A stretch of DNA of 64,000 bases from Pipra filicauda. Lineage: Eukaryota > Chordata > Aves > Passeriformes > Pipridae. Numbering within the stretch: the stretch's first letter is position 1; each line of letters starts with the position of its first letter. Positions 31,900 to 45,010 of the stretch are shown here, in pieces. The DNA lies in the NCBI RefSeq assembly GCF_003945595.2, contig NW_024104663.1, forward strand, positions 1 to 64,000, written 5' to 3'. A program made the position numbers and the translations under genes. Under the pieces are notes generated by a model. That model saw nothing but the letters and a program-made list of their open reading frames with translations, was not told the DNA's origin and did not search any database.

Positions 31900-34800
31900 T
31901 TCCTCCACACTCATAACCTTTTTCAAGCACTGACTGACACCTTGCTGATTTGCCAACGTCAGCAATAATATAAAAATTTCCAATTGAGTAGGTAACTTCT
32001 ATTTGTTGGACAAAAACATTTCTTTTAAAAACAGCTCCTTGTTAAATAGCCCATCTGTTGCTTGGTTGCTCTTTATGGCAATTAACTCTCCTCTAAAACA
32101 GATAAGTCTGTCATGGAGTCCTTTTGCTTAAAGAATTTATGAACTGTTCCACTTCCCCATCTACACTTCAAGTAAAATTTCCAGTCACTTCCCCTCCCCA
32201 GTTTCATCGGGCATTGTGTAAAACTGCCAGTCTGGTATGAAGAATTCAAAGCCATGAAGAACTTTGTTCATATTCTCACACGCCAGACTGAACAGGTCAA
32301 ATAACACTCCGATATTTGAAAAAAATACTGAATTAATTTTTATTTACTAGCCTTTCCATTTAGACAATCCTTTGGAGTAGGTTATGGTATCACCAATGAT
32401 AGATCAGATGCCTTGATAGAGGGTGGAGTTTTCTTCATAGCAACCAATTTTCAATCAAGTACTTGCTTGGTAATAATTGTCCTTGTAGAGAACTGTTGAA
32501 CTAAGGTGACTTGTTCTGGTATTCTAATGAATTAATGAGAGTAAAAAGGGGAAAAATATGTTACAACTCCTCAAAAGCATGACATCTGTGCTTTAGGAGA
32601 CATGAAGTCTGGAGCTATGAATTTCAAGACGTCATGCAAATGCTGATTGTCAGTATTGCGAGAGGCGAGGTTAGACTGCTGCAGAAGGTTTTCCTGTCAT
32701 GGAAGGGACACATGATTACACTGAAATGTTAAAATGCTCATTTTTGTATGGGCAGCATAATCCAATTGCTAACTACTCTGTGGTGATAAACTTAGTCCCA
32801 TAAATAATGAGTATTTCTCCCTCTTTGTTATACTGTGGAAGATGAATGTTATCATTGCAATTACAGATTGTATAAACCCACTGTGATAAAGCAGGTTTTT
32901 TCCAGCTGGAACAGCAAAATGGTTTGGAGTAGATGTCTTAGGCCACTTTAGTTTGAGGTGATGTAAGGAATATGTCATGCAGTGTGAAAGTCATTGAATA
33001 GGATTTGGTGACTGTTGGCTGGTCAGATATTAAGAGGGAGGCTAGCGACTCATAATCTGAGGATTAGGGTACATGAATTCCTGTATTAACCCATGTGGAA
33101 AACATTGCATCAACATTTAGCTATGCTGTTGTTCTAGCCAGTCATAAGATCAAATCCTGTTGTTCCTGTGCTTCTCTGTCCTTGCCTGCTGACGTATCTA
33201 ATGGAGCAAAGAAGAGCCCCACATGGATTCAGAGTCAGGAAGAGTTTTCTGTATTTACATGAAAATTAAGAAGCCTAATTATTTTTTAAAATGAAAATTA
33301 GATTTTGAACTAACTCACTTGACTGTCAGAGTTTTTGCTGTGGCATTCTACAGATCAAAGAGTTTGATTCTAATGTGTTATTATTTACATTTGACACATT
33401 TTTTATTACTCCTGTAGATGAAAATGAAACTTATACCCCATTTACTGTTATTTTAATGCATATGAAAATGGTTGTGCATTCTTTTTAATATCTCCAGACA
33501 TTAGTCATATAAGACATGATACTTAAAATGAAAGATTTGCTTATTTATCTGAATTCTTTTTTAATTGCATTGATTCTTAATGTGCCACCAGGGGGCAATA
33601 ATTCCATTTCCTAAATCTGATCCTTTACCATCAAAACCTGCCAGAACAAGTGGGTTCAGTAACATTTTTGAGGGACTATATGTGGAAATCAAAACATAAC
33701 TTTCTTAAAATTACTTCCTTGTGTAATTTAATATTTTACCCTGCCCTACTTAGGCATGTAGGTTTTATTTTGAGCAGCTAAAATTAGACTGCTTTGTAAA
33801 AACTTTTACCAGTGAACCTCATGCAGTGGTATAATGGTGCAAGGTTTGGATTTCATTCAATATAGGATATTTTGTTGTTTTTATATTTCCATTGTAAGAT
33901 TAAAAAAAATGTTTTGAGTGACACTACTTTCCTATTATTTTTTTTTTTTGCTACACTAATATCTTATTAATATTTATTAGCCTATATATGTGATCCTGAA
34001 TTTGGGAATTATATCTCCTGACAGGTACCTCTATATCCTTATATGATATATATTTTTTCTTTATGTACATAGTAATTCCAGCATACTGCAGTTAAAGCCA
34101 AAATTGCCTTCTGCCTACAATACTGTATCAAATGCAGTCTTCCCTTTCACAATTGTAACTGGATCTTCCATTATGTGCATATATATTGTTGAAAAGATGA
34201 GCCAGAGGAAATATCTTCCTGCAAAGGTGCAAAAGTACAAAATCATGAAAGACAGCAATAGCTGTAAGTATCTGTTTAAACTTCAAGGAATTACAGAATC
34301 ATCCATATTTTTGTATATTAGTATGTCTGTCTGTATAAATTTTCAAGCCTCCCTAAGTTCCTCACCACTGCATAAGGATTAGGCATAAAGGTATAAATTT
34401 TTATGCTCTAAAATGTAATGACTTAAATCTGTTTCTGGCAATAGTAGAGTCTTTCTTGATGTGCTCAGCTTAACTTGACTAAAAAAAAATTTCCTGTATA
34501 CTTGGCAAATAGTCATCCATTAATTTAAGAAGGCAGATCTCTTATTTCTTCACTTTGTTGTATGAATATGAGGAAGATCAAGTCAGTTAATCAGATCTGA
34601 ACAGCACAGTGCTAAACAACATTCTTTTTTGTCATGTCTTGAATGGCACTTAGAAGTCATGGATGTGGTATCATGTTGTATACGTAGGGTTTAGCTCATG
34701 ATACAAACTGAAGCTCTTACTTTTTGTACCTGTAATTCAGAAAAGAAGTTATATAGATGGAAAAAGTACCCTTAAGGTGACATTAAAGGCTATGTAACTA

Positions 34801-35290
34801 GCAAGTGCTTGCTGCATATGAACACTGGTGTGTCTTTTTAAAAAGGTTCAGTGAATATTGTGTTCTTAATAAGGTTTGGATATTTGGCAGCAAGCCATCT
34901 GCCAGAGCCTAAGGATTCTAGGCAAAGGTCTTAACAGAGCCTGCTGGAGGTTTTCATCTGTGCTAAGGAGTTTAGAAACAGAAGAAGATTCCTGTTGCAT
35001 ATGGGCATTATTATATTTGTTGTTTGTATCTTTTGAGTTGCAGAGGAGGTGCAAAATTCCCTGATGTATTTAATTTTGTCAGCTTTAAATGTATGAAAAA
35101 GTTGAAGTATGGTCTCGTGAGATGGTTAGCTTTATACTTTGAGTGTCAAAGTATCTTTGAAGTTAATTTTTGGTGGATTTTTTTGGTTGTTTTGTTGGGT
35201 TTTGTTTTGTTGTTGTTGTTTTGTTTTTTTCTTTACTTTAGGTGAAGATTTCCCCATTGTAGTTTTTGTATTATTTGCTACAATATGTGA
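31900..35290. other. Non-coding AT-rich region
   Basis: No exon or repeat family recognised except the CTCF-like motif at 33.585 kb. Open frames are short and without similarity to anything I know. Confidence 0.6.
33585..33597 (+). promoter_or_regulatory. CTCF motif, + orientation
   Basis: CCACCAGGGGGCA matches the CTCF core essentially perfectly and stands out in AT-rich surroundings. It lies between the E2F6 promoter and the possible promoter at 39.4 kb, a sensible place for a boundary (inference). Confidence 0.55.
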
Positions 35291-35295
35291 GGAAC

Positions 35296-35660
35296 CTGAG
35301 AATCAGAGAATCATTTAGGTTGGAAAAGATGTCTAAGATCATCAGGTCCAACCATCAACCCAGTACTGCCAAGTCCACCACTAAACCATGTCCCTACGTG
35401 CCACATCGGCACATCTTCTAAATACTTCCAGGAATGGTGACTCAGCCATTTTCCTGGGCAGCCTGTTCCAGTGCTTGACAACCCTTTCACTGAAGAAATT
35501 TTCCCTAATATCTAATCTAGACCTCCCCTGGTGCAACTTGAGGCTTTTTCCTCTCATTCTGTTGCTTATTATTTGGGAAAAGAAACCAGTACCCACCTCA
35601 CTACAACCTCCTTACAGGTAGTTGTAGAGAATGGTAAGGTCTCCCAAAGCCTCCTTTTCT
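35296..35660 (-). mobile_element. CR1 LINE fragment, - orientation
   Basis: Reversed tail 'gaatcatttaggttggaaaa', then 'ctgccaagtccaccactaaa' and 'gcctgttccagtgcttgac'. The - strand translation keeps the C-terminal CR1 words RLDIRENFFSERVVKHWNRL and a DMV end. The open piece spans only about 70 codons, so this is a dead fragment. Confidence 0.93.
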
Positions 35661-36164
35661 TCACCTTGAGGTAGTTCTGATCAGAAGCCAAATTCTAAAA
35701 AATAATAATAAACTATTTCATTGTAAATGGCACTTTATCTAATTATAAACGCTAGGAATAAAAAAAAAAAAAATCAGTTGTTACATTCTATAGTAGTGAG
35801 TTCTACAATTTTAATTTGTTTGATAAAACAAAGTAATTTTGTTTTAAATATTCTCCCAATCATGTCATTGGGTGCTCTGTAATTCCTGTGTTATGGGAAA
35901 CTGGAAGAACTTCTTTTCAGTTCACTTTTTCCATATTATTCTCAGCTTCATAGGTATTTATCAGCTCAGTTATCGATTTTCCAATTTAAAGACTCATAGC
36001 CTATTTAATCTGTTTTGTGTGGAAGTTATTTCAAATCTCTAGCTGCTCTTGTATATGTTGCTTTTTTGTTCTGCTATAGCCTTTTCAAATGTGACATTTG
36101 AAAGGAATAACACTACAATTTGAAGGAAAAAAATAAAAGGAAAAAGGAATTTTTTTCCCCAATA

Positions 36165-36355
36165 TGAGGACAGTAAAGCAGTGGAACAGGCTGCCCAGAG
36201 AGGTTGTGTAGTCTCCGTCCTGGAGGTTTCCAAAACATAACTGGGTAAAACTGAGCAAACTCACCTCATAGCTGACCCTTCTTTGACTGGGAGATTGGGC
36301 TAGACACCTCTTGTGGCCCCTTTGAACATGAATTATCCCATGATCCCATGACCAG
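36165..36355 (+). mobile_element. CR1 LINE 3' fragment, + orientation
   Basis: 'agcagtggaacaggctgccc' and 'agaggttgtgtagtctccgt' are typical CR1, followed by a 'gggctagacacctcttgtgg' and 'cccatgatcccatga' tail, marking a different CR1 subfamily from the copies with a 'ttctatgattc' tail. Confidence 0.75.
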
Positions 36356-36359
36356 ATAT

Positions 36360-39295
36360 GCAGGCAGAGTACAAGAAGTCTACAAGTGTAGACTTAATAC
36401 AATGTCAAACTGATACTTTCTTATTTATTCTCACTTATTTTCCTAACACTGTGTGTGCCTTTTTGATAATTAGTGAGCATTATGCTGATGTTTTCAGAAA
36501 ACTGTCTACAATGCTCAAAAACCTCTTCACTAAGTGGGCAAGAACCCATTGTTATGCACATACAGTTGGCAGCTGCAGCAACAGCAGGGGAAAAGAGTAT
36601 CAGAGGGCGGTACTGTGAAATGTGGCTTTGGGAGCAACATCCCTCCATTCTTTCTGTGCTGAGTTACTTCCCTGAACCTGAACAAAAGCAGGTAGTAAGG
36701 AAGAAGTGGTTTTGGGATTGCCTGGTTCTGTGGCTGCTGCTATTGGCTGAAGCAGTAGCAAAAACATTGGTTCAAAGAGAAAGAGTGTCTGCTGCAAAGG
36801 GAAAGGATTGCAATTCATGGTGCTAGTATGTCCGTTGCCATTGCTCCATGTCCTGCACTGGAGAGACTGGGCAGAGCTGGACCCAGCTTTGGTTCCTTGA
36901 CCATTCTTTCTTCTCCCACTCTCTGGGTAGGTAACTCTTCTGGTCAGCTGCTTTTGCTCCTCCATTGATCTCCAAATCTCTATAAAGTATTCATACTCTC
37001 AGCATCTTGGCTCTTCTTTCTGCCCTTAGTGCCACTGTGGCTTGTTAGAACCACAAGGCAGATATTTTCTTGTGCATCCATTGTTTTTCATTTCTTACTA
37101 CTTAATTTAAGCTGCCTTTTCAATCATCCATGTCTATGAGATATGCCTGCAACATTTCACACTTTGTATTTGGGTATCCTGAAAAATCTTGTCACTTCAC
37201 TGTTCTGTGCTGTGCAATGTTACAGCTGTGTTCCACTCATATACTGCTCTTCTAGTACTGATGTTGGTTTAAGCTGTAGGTTACATCTTAACCTTATAGG
37301 TAGTAGTTCAACAGCCTTGCATTCAGGTAAAAAACCCTCTGGTCCTGGTGATATGTTACTTCCAAATGATCTGTCCATTCTAAAGCTTCCTTTGCTGACC
37401 ATCAGAAAGAAGGTCTGACCTTCAGAAGTTGTGCTGATGTGACATCTCTGGAGTGTTCTAGAAAAAACATCTAGATGATTTTATAGAGATATTTTAGCAC
37501 CAAAATAGATGAGAAATCTGTTTCTCTCTCCTCATTTTAACATTTAACATTTTAACAGTTTTTATTTTTAAAGTTTACCTGTTCTTAAAATAAAAACTCT
37601 TAGTCTTTAGTGCAGCTTAGTAGTGGTATTATTGTCCTTATGGTTTGGTAAAGGCTATTGGAAAGTAATGTGTATACTGGAAATTGGAAATATTTCCATT
37701 CATAGTGCAAGATGACACTAGTTTTTAAAAAGCATATAGAAGCCCTGAGGAAGGAAAGGTTTGATTCTGGCAGTCTGTCTGTCAAAAGTTATTCAAGTTC
37801 AGGTCTTTACTTTGGCTTGAGTTTTGAAAAAGCTTTGAGATGTGACATTAATTTGGATCTTTAAATTATGTGAGACACACTGAGGTGCAAGTCTCTTGGT
37901 CATGGAAATAGGCATAATACCCTTTTGCTGCAGCACAACACTGTAGTTCATTCTGAATTATTAAATGTGTCAAATGCATTTGGTTTAAATAGTTTGGCAA
38001 GAGTTGCCCTGGCTGTGCCTTCAAGTGGGAGAAGGGATAGAACACTGTGCTGGGATACAGGTGAATGAAGATAAAGACTATGTTCTGATAATTTTCAAGT
38101 TGATCAAGAATTTTACAAAGATTGATCAGTAGATTGCTTTGATATGGTGGATGTTGCTTAGAAGGTATCTTTTATTTGTGAGATGATCCAGGCACGGTGA
38201 GTGTTGTTTCTCTGTCCCGTGGACCACCTTCTGCATGACCTTAGATGTGTCATGCCTCCTAGCTGCTCTATGAGGCAACCAGCAATGAAGAAACATGGGC
38301 TAGTTTTAAGATAACTTGTAATTATTACCCCTTCCCTGTGTCTGACCTTGGCTTTGCAGTAGCTAACTTGCTGCTTAATTTTAGATACTCAGTAAAAGAG
38401 ACTTCATGAAGTGAGTGTCAAATACATCTTCATACATCACTGGAAAGAGCCAGGTGCCTCTCCAGGCCTTCCAGAGGGAGATCCTTTCCAGCTAAGGTAT
38501 TTAACCTTAAGCAGACAAGATCTTTTAGAAGTCTTCAACATCACCTAACTCTCTGCACAGTCTCTGTGACAAACATAAACACTTCAGAAGGACTGTTTTA
38601 TTGTGTATCTAAAATTAGGTCCTTAAAAAGAACATGCTAGCTAGCTGTAATGATATGTGATTTTCGGGAGCCTGAAAGTGTTCCTAGTCATCATGACTGC
38701 TGAAAGTGAAAAAAAGACCCCTGGAATGCATTTGTCATTCAAGCTGAAAAGTCAGAGGACTTGTGCCTGTGTTTTCTGTGATCTTAAAGGGCTTATTACA
38801 TAGCTCATAATCTTAAAAAATGCCACTTGTTATTTTTTCACTTTCATTCTCTATTGCATCATCAGATTATGCTGGTATTTAAATCTGGCTTTGCAGAGGA
38901 AAAGTTTGGAAGCTTCTTTTAAAAAAAAAAACTATTTAGAATAAGGATTGAGACACAAAGAGCATAAACAATAGGTAAGCTGGATTTGGGAGATAACTAG
39001 CTATCCAGGGCACTTTTCTTTATCTGTATAGATTGCTTAAACTAATCTCCAAATGGCAGCCTTTGGGTACTGTGACTAGATCTTTCTTCACATACAGAAA
39101 AAACCCCAAATTTTCTAATTTCTCCAGAAGACTTCCACTTTCCCTTCATATCTCTGGTCTTCCCTGTTCATCTTCTGTTTTATAACACTTTTTTTCCCCT
39201 CAGGCTGCTGAATTTTTCTGCACTTTAGACCCTAGAGCCAAATAAGGCACGTCTCGTTGGGAAGATACCATATTCAGTGGGAAGCAGGGGTGAGG
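36360..39295. other. Non-coding region
   Basis: No supported gene. Overlapping open frames on both strands at 36.42-36.97 kb have no recognisable domain. Confidence 0.6.
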
Positions 39296-39299
39296 ATGC

Positions 39300-39514
39300 A
39301 TGAGGCCGGGGAGGAAAAGGCGGGGGGAAGGGTGAAGGGGTTGTATTCTTGACCTTAGGTAGCTGGTGCTGAGAGGTAGCGAATTGTGTGGGAGCACAGG
39401 CAGACCTACAGCTTGTGGATGGGAAGGAGGGAGCAAGGAGGAGGGAGGAGGAAGCTGGGACAGCGAGGGGGGAGGAGGAGGAGGAGAGAGCAGCATCTCT
39501 ATCTTTCTTTGCAG
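39300..39514 (+). promoter_or_regulatory. G-rich promoter-like block
   Basis: A GGA/GAG-rich stretch with more CpG than its surroundings (for example GGCCGGGGAGG and GGCGGGGGGAAGG) leads directly into the candidate exon. The character suits a TATA-less promoter, but nothing here proves transcription. Confidence 0.35.
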
Positions 39515-39616
39515 ACCACGCTGCTAAACAGCGAGGGGAGGCTCATGCTTCCCTAATATCCATCACTCCCTGCTTCCAGCGTGATCGCAGACAGAGCAAC
39601 AAAGAGGGTCTCAGAG
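39515..39616 (+). other. Candidate 5' non-coding exon (possibly GREB1)
   Basis: A 102-base segment is framed by a good acceptor (CTATCTTTCTTTGCAG) and a good donor (CAGAG|GTAAGATC). It is short, has no conserved peptide, and could equally be the 3' part of a first exon starting in the G-rich block. In other vertebrates GREB1 sits beside E2F6 and is transcribed away from it, which is the direction here. No GREB1 coding sequence was found up to 64 kb, so the link is from gene order only. Confidence 0.35.
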
Positions 39617-39619
39617 GTA

Positions 39620-42600
39620 AGATCCATGCAATTTGCAAAGCTGTAGCATCTGCCAAAATACGGAGAAGCAGCAGCAGCAGCAACAATAGAGAGTAAAGAT
39701 TATCATCAGCACCTGGGAATGCTCAGAGACGGCAGGGGGGTAACTGGACGCTCCTGAAGGTTAGGGAAGTGTTAGTCCCATCAGCAGTAAGAACGCAGTA
39801 AGAGGAGAGCAGAGGATCGGGATACCAGCCAGCAATATTTATCCGTGGGCAGTTTGTGTCCCAACTCTGTGTGGGAAGAGGAGAGAATAGGTTAGCAGCA
39901 TAACTGATACATGGATAAATGAGACTTAACAGAAGATACAAATGGTTTATTTACCCAAAAAAATATAGTTCTGGAGTGAACAAAACAATTCATTAATTTG
40001 TGTATTCAGAAAAAAAAAAAAAAAAAAGCAAAGCTAAAGCCTGCATATTGTTTTGAATTTTTTTTACAATGAAAGTTTGATTTTTTTTATTTTAGGACAA
40101 TGTTTTAGTTCAGAAATGCATTTAATAGCAACAACAGGGAAAAAAGGCAAAACTCCCAAATTAAATGTGGGAGTTTTTAAGTCAAAGAAAATGGACTGTT
40201 TGACAAGTATTGTTAGAAAATATTTGTGATGACTAAAGAAGGTATGCTGTTTGAACTGAGAAATAGTGTTTCATTTCATTTAGAAAAAAACAAACCATAA
40301 TTTTGTGGTGGCCTGAAATGAAATTTCTAGTTATGTTTAATTCATCCATTCAGACAAAAAATTTGGTTAGGTGTATTTATAAAGTTAACTGTTTATTTTT
40401 AGTTGTGAGTACTGGAAGTTTAGATGAAGGAGACAGAAACTATAACATCTGTACATTAGAGACAGTGATGCTTGATTTTTGCTTGTGCTTTGTCTCATTG
40501 ACTTTAGTTTTTGAAGTATGGGCTACATTGGTTTTGATCTAACACCTCGTAGACCTTTCTGAAAATTACTAACTACTAAAAGCTGTAGTGTCAGTGTTTG
40601 TTGTTATACATGTTGAACTGACTACGGAGAAAATGAACAGTGGTTTGTATGTCTTATGAGTGAGAGTCTGTAGGATCTAATGGTTGGGTTTCTGTTTGGG
40701 TTTTCTTTTTGCTATGAAACACAAAATCATTCTCCAAAGGTGGACATTCTGGAATATTTGTGCTTAATTGGAAGTTTCTGTATTTTCATCACAAGATTAG
40801 GTAACTAAAATAGCTCTAGTGAGTTGATTCAGTGTCTGAGTGAGGAACTTGGAACTACCATTCTCTGCTGCACTGGGGAACTTGGAGGTGGTGGACCTGA
40901 GTTTGATTTGCTTTCTTATCAGCGTAAATTTAGTAGTACGAGTGTACATCAGATCAACATCAGGTTCTATACTGGTCTCCTTTGTCTCATTTTGCTTATA
41001 AAAGAAGGAAAAGCCACAACACAGGAGTGGGACTTTGCTTCCACCAGTTTTTACAATGATCTTATTTGCTATTTCAGGGCTTATTTCAGTTATATTATTA
41101 TTTTCCAACAATAAATAACAGTCTGACATTGGTCACTTTGTCTGATATGGTAGTTGTCAGCTCTAGGTTTGAAATTTATTCAAGTCAGTAGAGTGTCAGG
41201 AGTTTTATTATAAAAGAAAAAACAAAATAACTTATTTTCCTGTCAGCCCACTCCCTTGCTTACAAAACTGGTTTGGGTTTGTTTGGTTTTTTTATCTATC
41301 TTTTGTTTTGCTAATTTCAGGAATGAGTAATGTTTTTTGAAACCTCTTGTTCTGTCTTGTCATTAATGTATACAGCTGTTTAAGAAAAGACTGAATTAAC
41401 TGAGGCTTTAAAAATGATCTTCTGTTTCTTTAGGAAAACTAAAAATACTACATACAAAATTGCCTATTTTTTTATTTCATTTTTTGGTTTTGATTACAGT
41501 TTTTGATTTTCTGTGACTTTTGCCAAAGAAATGGCATGTTCTCACTTTGGAAAGGCTTAACTGTGTTATGTGCATAAAAAACACACAGTAACAAATCAAG
41601 CCTAACACAAATCTACTACTGCAGGTAAATTTCATTTGAAGCTAACATTCTTTCCTACTTAGACAATAGTTAGCTATTGTTCTCTTAAAACAACTTTCTA
41701 TGAATTGTATTGTTCTTGGAGTTTATAAGGGCTAGATGCAAAGCTCCCTGAAGTCAGGAAGAGACATTCCATTGACTTCAAATGGCTTTGGATCAGGCCT
41801 GTCACATGAAATTAGCTCCTGACAGAAGGTATTATAAGCACAAGCCCAGAAAAGAATGATTTAGGGATGGAATTTCACTTACGCTGTGATCATCTTTGCT
41901 TTGTGAATATCTATTAGGACAATGTTTTTGAAGCAGTGGTTCATTTATTTTCTGTTAAAAATGGTGTATTTCTTGGTAGTGTGAAAATATAGTGTTGCAT
42001 AAATTTTCTTCTAACTTAGATCTTGAATGTATTGTCTATTTGTCTATTATTTAAATACCTTATTAGGGTAGTCTTGATACAATAGCTCTGAATGTCTTAG
42101 ATGGGATTTTATAACTTCAATAATACTATGCACGATATGTACAAAGTTAAGGAAAGACTTTTCTAATGTGAAATAGCAAATTAAATACATGGTTTGAATT
42201 CTGTTTTTTCATGTTAAACTAAAATAATATATTCTGTATAAGAAACTAGTGGCTTCCATGGTTTCTCTTCTAATAAAACAACACCTGCCCCCCAAACCCA
42301 GAAGAGATTGCTGTATAAAATGTGAAAAATGGCAAAGTCACACATTTGCAGTTTTTCTGCATTTGAAACATATGCAACTTACATAATGTAAATGTAACCA
42401 CGAGAAAAACAGTAAAGTCTTGTATAACAAAATAAAATGGCAGCATTTTACAGCACAAGTATGTAAGGGGAAATTTGGATTAGGAATTTGTAAACTTTCA
42501 AAGGTGATTCTTACTAATAAATGGAAGCTTGTCAGACTCCCAAACCCTCTAGTGATACTGGGCATCATTATCTATAGGTGAAAATTACCTTTGTTTCTTA

Positions 42601-44410
42601 TTGATTGTGGCTCTTCTAATGAATACAAAGTCTGCACGGTGGATGATAAGTGATCTGTCACTCCTTTTTTCACCTTCATACAAAATAAAGCATTTACTCT
42701 CAGCTGAGATCAGGCACAACCAGGGATTTACTTCGTGTGAATAACAGCCACATGAAGGGACATAAAAGGCTAGGGTAACTAACAACAACCAAAATCTACA
42801 TGCAGACATTCCTAATTATACAAAAACATGCCTGCATTTGTGTATTGACACGTGCACAGGGAAAGCATAGTTTCTTTAACTGCGGCTGAAGATTCCTTGC
42901 TTTTTTCCTACTTAGACTGTGGTTAATGATTCAGTCAGTCAGCAAATCTGACTAACTCTTCAAAACTTCTCTCTTACACAAACTGTGGCAGGGGATACTG
43001 TAATCTACTAAGGAAATCCAATCCTTATGTTCACTTTATTGACATTTGCAGCTGTACCTTTATAGTTACGCCTAAGGACTCCAAGGAACATTGGGTTGGT
43101 TTTCAGTTTGTCTTCATTTGCCATTGTCAACGTGTTACCTTTCATGCTTGAATGTTTCTGTCAGGAATAAGGAATGTCTAAGACATAATATCACCGGTGG
43201 TGTATCTCTGAAGAAATGATAAAAGAAACTTGCCCTTTAGACATTGTATACCATAGAAAAAATGCTGTAAAATATAAATACTGATTGAGTATTATATGAA
43301 GAAAACATCCTTTTTCTAGCTCAACAGCACAGCAGTACTTTATATACTAAAAGCATGTAATTATGCTGACAGTGTATTTATGTAATTATGCAGTAGATAG
43401 AATTGAAAAATTATTTATGGGAAGTATATTAACATCACAATCGTAAAAATAGTCAATACTGGCAAAGAATTGCAATCAAAGATGTATTTATAGGTATGAG
43501 AATTCATCCTGACAAGTTATTCTTTTAACACTTTTTGTGTTGCTTTAAGTGATTGCCTGCAAAATGTATCCTTGTTTTTAACTTAGCTGTCTTAGTTTTT
43601 AGAGCTTCTTAGTAGGAAAGTGTGGGGCTAAGTCTTCAGTTTTAACAAGAGGGAGAAAATACATAAGTTTGGTCATTTGGGAGGGGAAATTTTTATTTCC
43701 ACAGTGTTTCTTATCCCTTTTCCAAGAATAAATATTTATTTAAAATAAAAATAACGATCCTGTCCTATCCACACTTCAGAACTGCAAAGTTCTAGTGTTG
43801 TTATACAGTGTTTGGAAATGTTAAGCAAGTTTCTAATGATTATAACTGTTTTCATCATACAAATCCTCATTTACAGTGTATATGCATTAACTGGAAAATG
43901 ACCTGAACAGGCATAGGGGTAGGTTTAAAAGCACTAGTTTTGCTTCTATTAATGAGAACTTTAGTACGTTAAAAAAAGAAAGTATAGAATTTTCTGACTT
44001 GGAGCCACATTTTTACATGTTTTCAAAATATCTGTATTCTCCCAGTTTCTCTATGAACTAGAGATTAAAGTACAGGGTCAAACCATAAACAGAGTGGTGG
44101 ATAAAACTGTAGATTTCACTGGTGTAATTATTCAGGATGTTACTTGTAATAAGAATAGTGAAAATAATTTTGAACACAAGAATGATTTGGAAGTTGCTGA
44201 AAAGTTGTAAAGATTGTTTCATTCTTATCTGATAGCTATTTTCATTATTTTCACTTCAGAGGTAATAAAGTGGTTGATTTATTATGTAAATGTGTAATAA
44301 TTTTTTTAAAGAAAACATTTTTTACTTACTTGACTGCAGTGTAAAGGATGCTTTAATTAAATGAGGGATCCAGATCTTGATGACATTTTCTTATAGTGGA
44401 GTTATAAATG
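39620..44410. other. Non-coding AT-rich region
   Basis: Contains an A-run of about 18 at 40010-40027 and a short AGC triplet run near 39668-39682. Both strands happen to be open at 40.80-41.13 kb, without recognisable content. Confidence 0.6.
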
Positions 44411-44416
44411 GGTTCA

Positions 44417-45010
44417 GAGAATCACAGAACGGGTCAGGTGGGAAGAAACCCCAGTGGGTCATCTGGTCCAACCTCCCTGCTCAAGTAGGGTCATCCTAGA
44501 GCACATTGCACAGGATTGCATTCAGACAGTTCTGGAATATCTCCAGTGAGGGAGACTCCACAGCCTCTCTGGGCAATCTGTTCCAGTGCTCAGTCACCTA
44601 CACAGTAAAGAAGTTCTTCCTCATGTTCAGGTGTAACTCCCCGAGTTCCAGTTTCTGCCCATTGCCTGTTGTCCTATTGCTGAGATGGGTTGAGTGGTCT
44701 AGCAATGATGTTTAAGGATGCATCCCATCGGGGCCCATGGACTTGTGAACGTCCAGTTTGATTAAATTGTATCTTACTCAATCCTCCTCAGCCAAGGGAA
44801 AGCCTTCCTCCAGGCCTTCTCCCTAGTTTCCAAGGCCAGGGATTCCTCAAGGCAAGTCTTGCAGCGAAGACTGAAGCAACGAAGGCGTAGAATATCTTGG
44901 CCTTCAGTGCAGCCTCTGTTGCAAGGGTCCCTATTCCATTCAGTTGTGGATCCACATATTCCCCAATATTCCTTTCGTTATTGATGTATTTAAGCCTTCG
45001 ATGGGTAGTT
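44417..45010 (-). mobile_element. CR1 LINE fragment, - orientation
   Basis: Reversed tail 'gagaatcacagaacgggtca' and 'tctggtccaacctccctgct', then 'ggcaatctgttccagtgctc'. It continues into the upstream coding part read in reverse ('ggacttgtgaacgtccagtt', 'aggccagggattcctcaagg', 'cctattccattcagttgtgg'). Many stops; inactive. One of the longer CR1 pieces in the window. Confidence 0.85.

Larger units (their letters stand above)
30930..31900 (-). mobile_element. Possible LTR or retroelement relict
   Basis: On the - strand a TATATATATACATATATATC stretch (31228-31209) is followed about 200 bases on by AATAAACCC (near 31027-31019), and the segment would end GGGTTACA at 30930. Words such as 'gtcaccgcccacggggtcca' also suggest avian LTR sequence. 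The other end and target-site duplication were not found. Confidence 0.35.

Noticed and set aside
35381..35596. - strand frame with ERVVKHWNRLPRK
   Set aside because: Not a host gene: it is the C-terminal remnant of the CR1 reverse transcriptase protein. The same applies at 30307-30696 and 57308-57541.
36420..36970. Open frames on both strands around 36.4-37.0 kb
   Set aside because: Mutually overlapping, with no conserved words or splice context.
40797..41129. 110-codon - strand and 96-codon + strand overlapping frames
   Set aside because: Opposite strands both open by chance; no family recognised.
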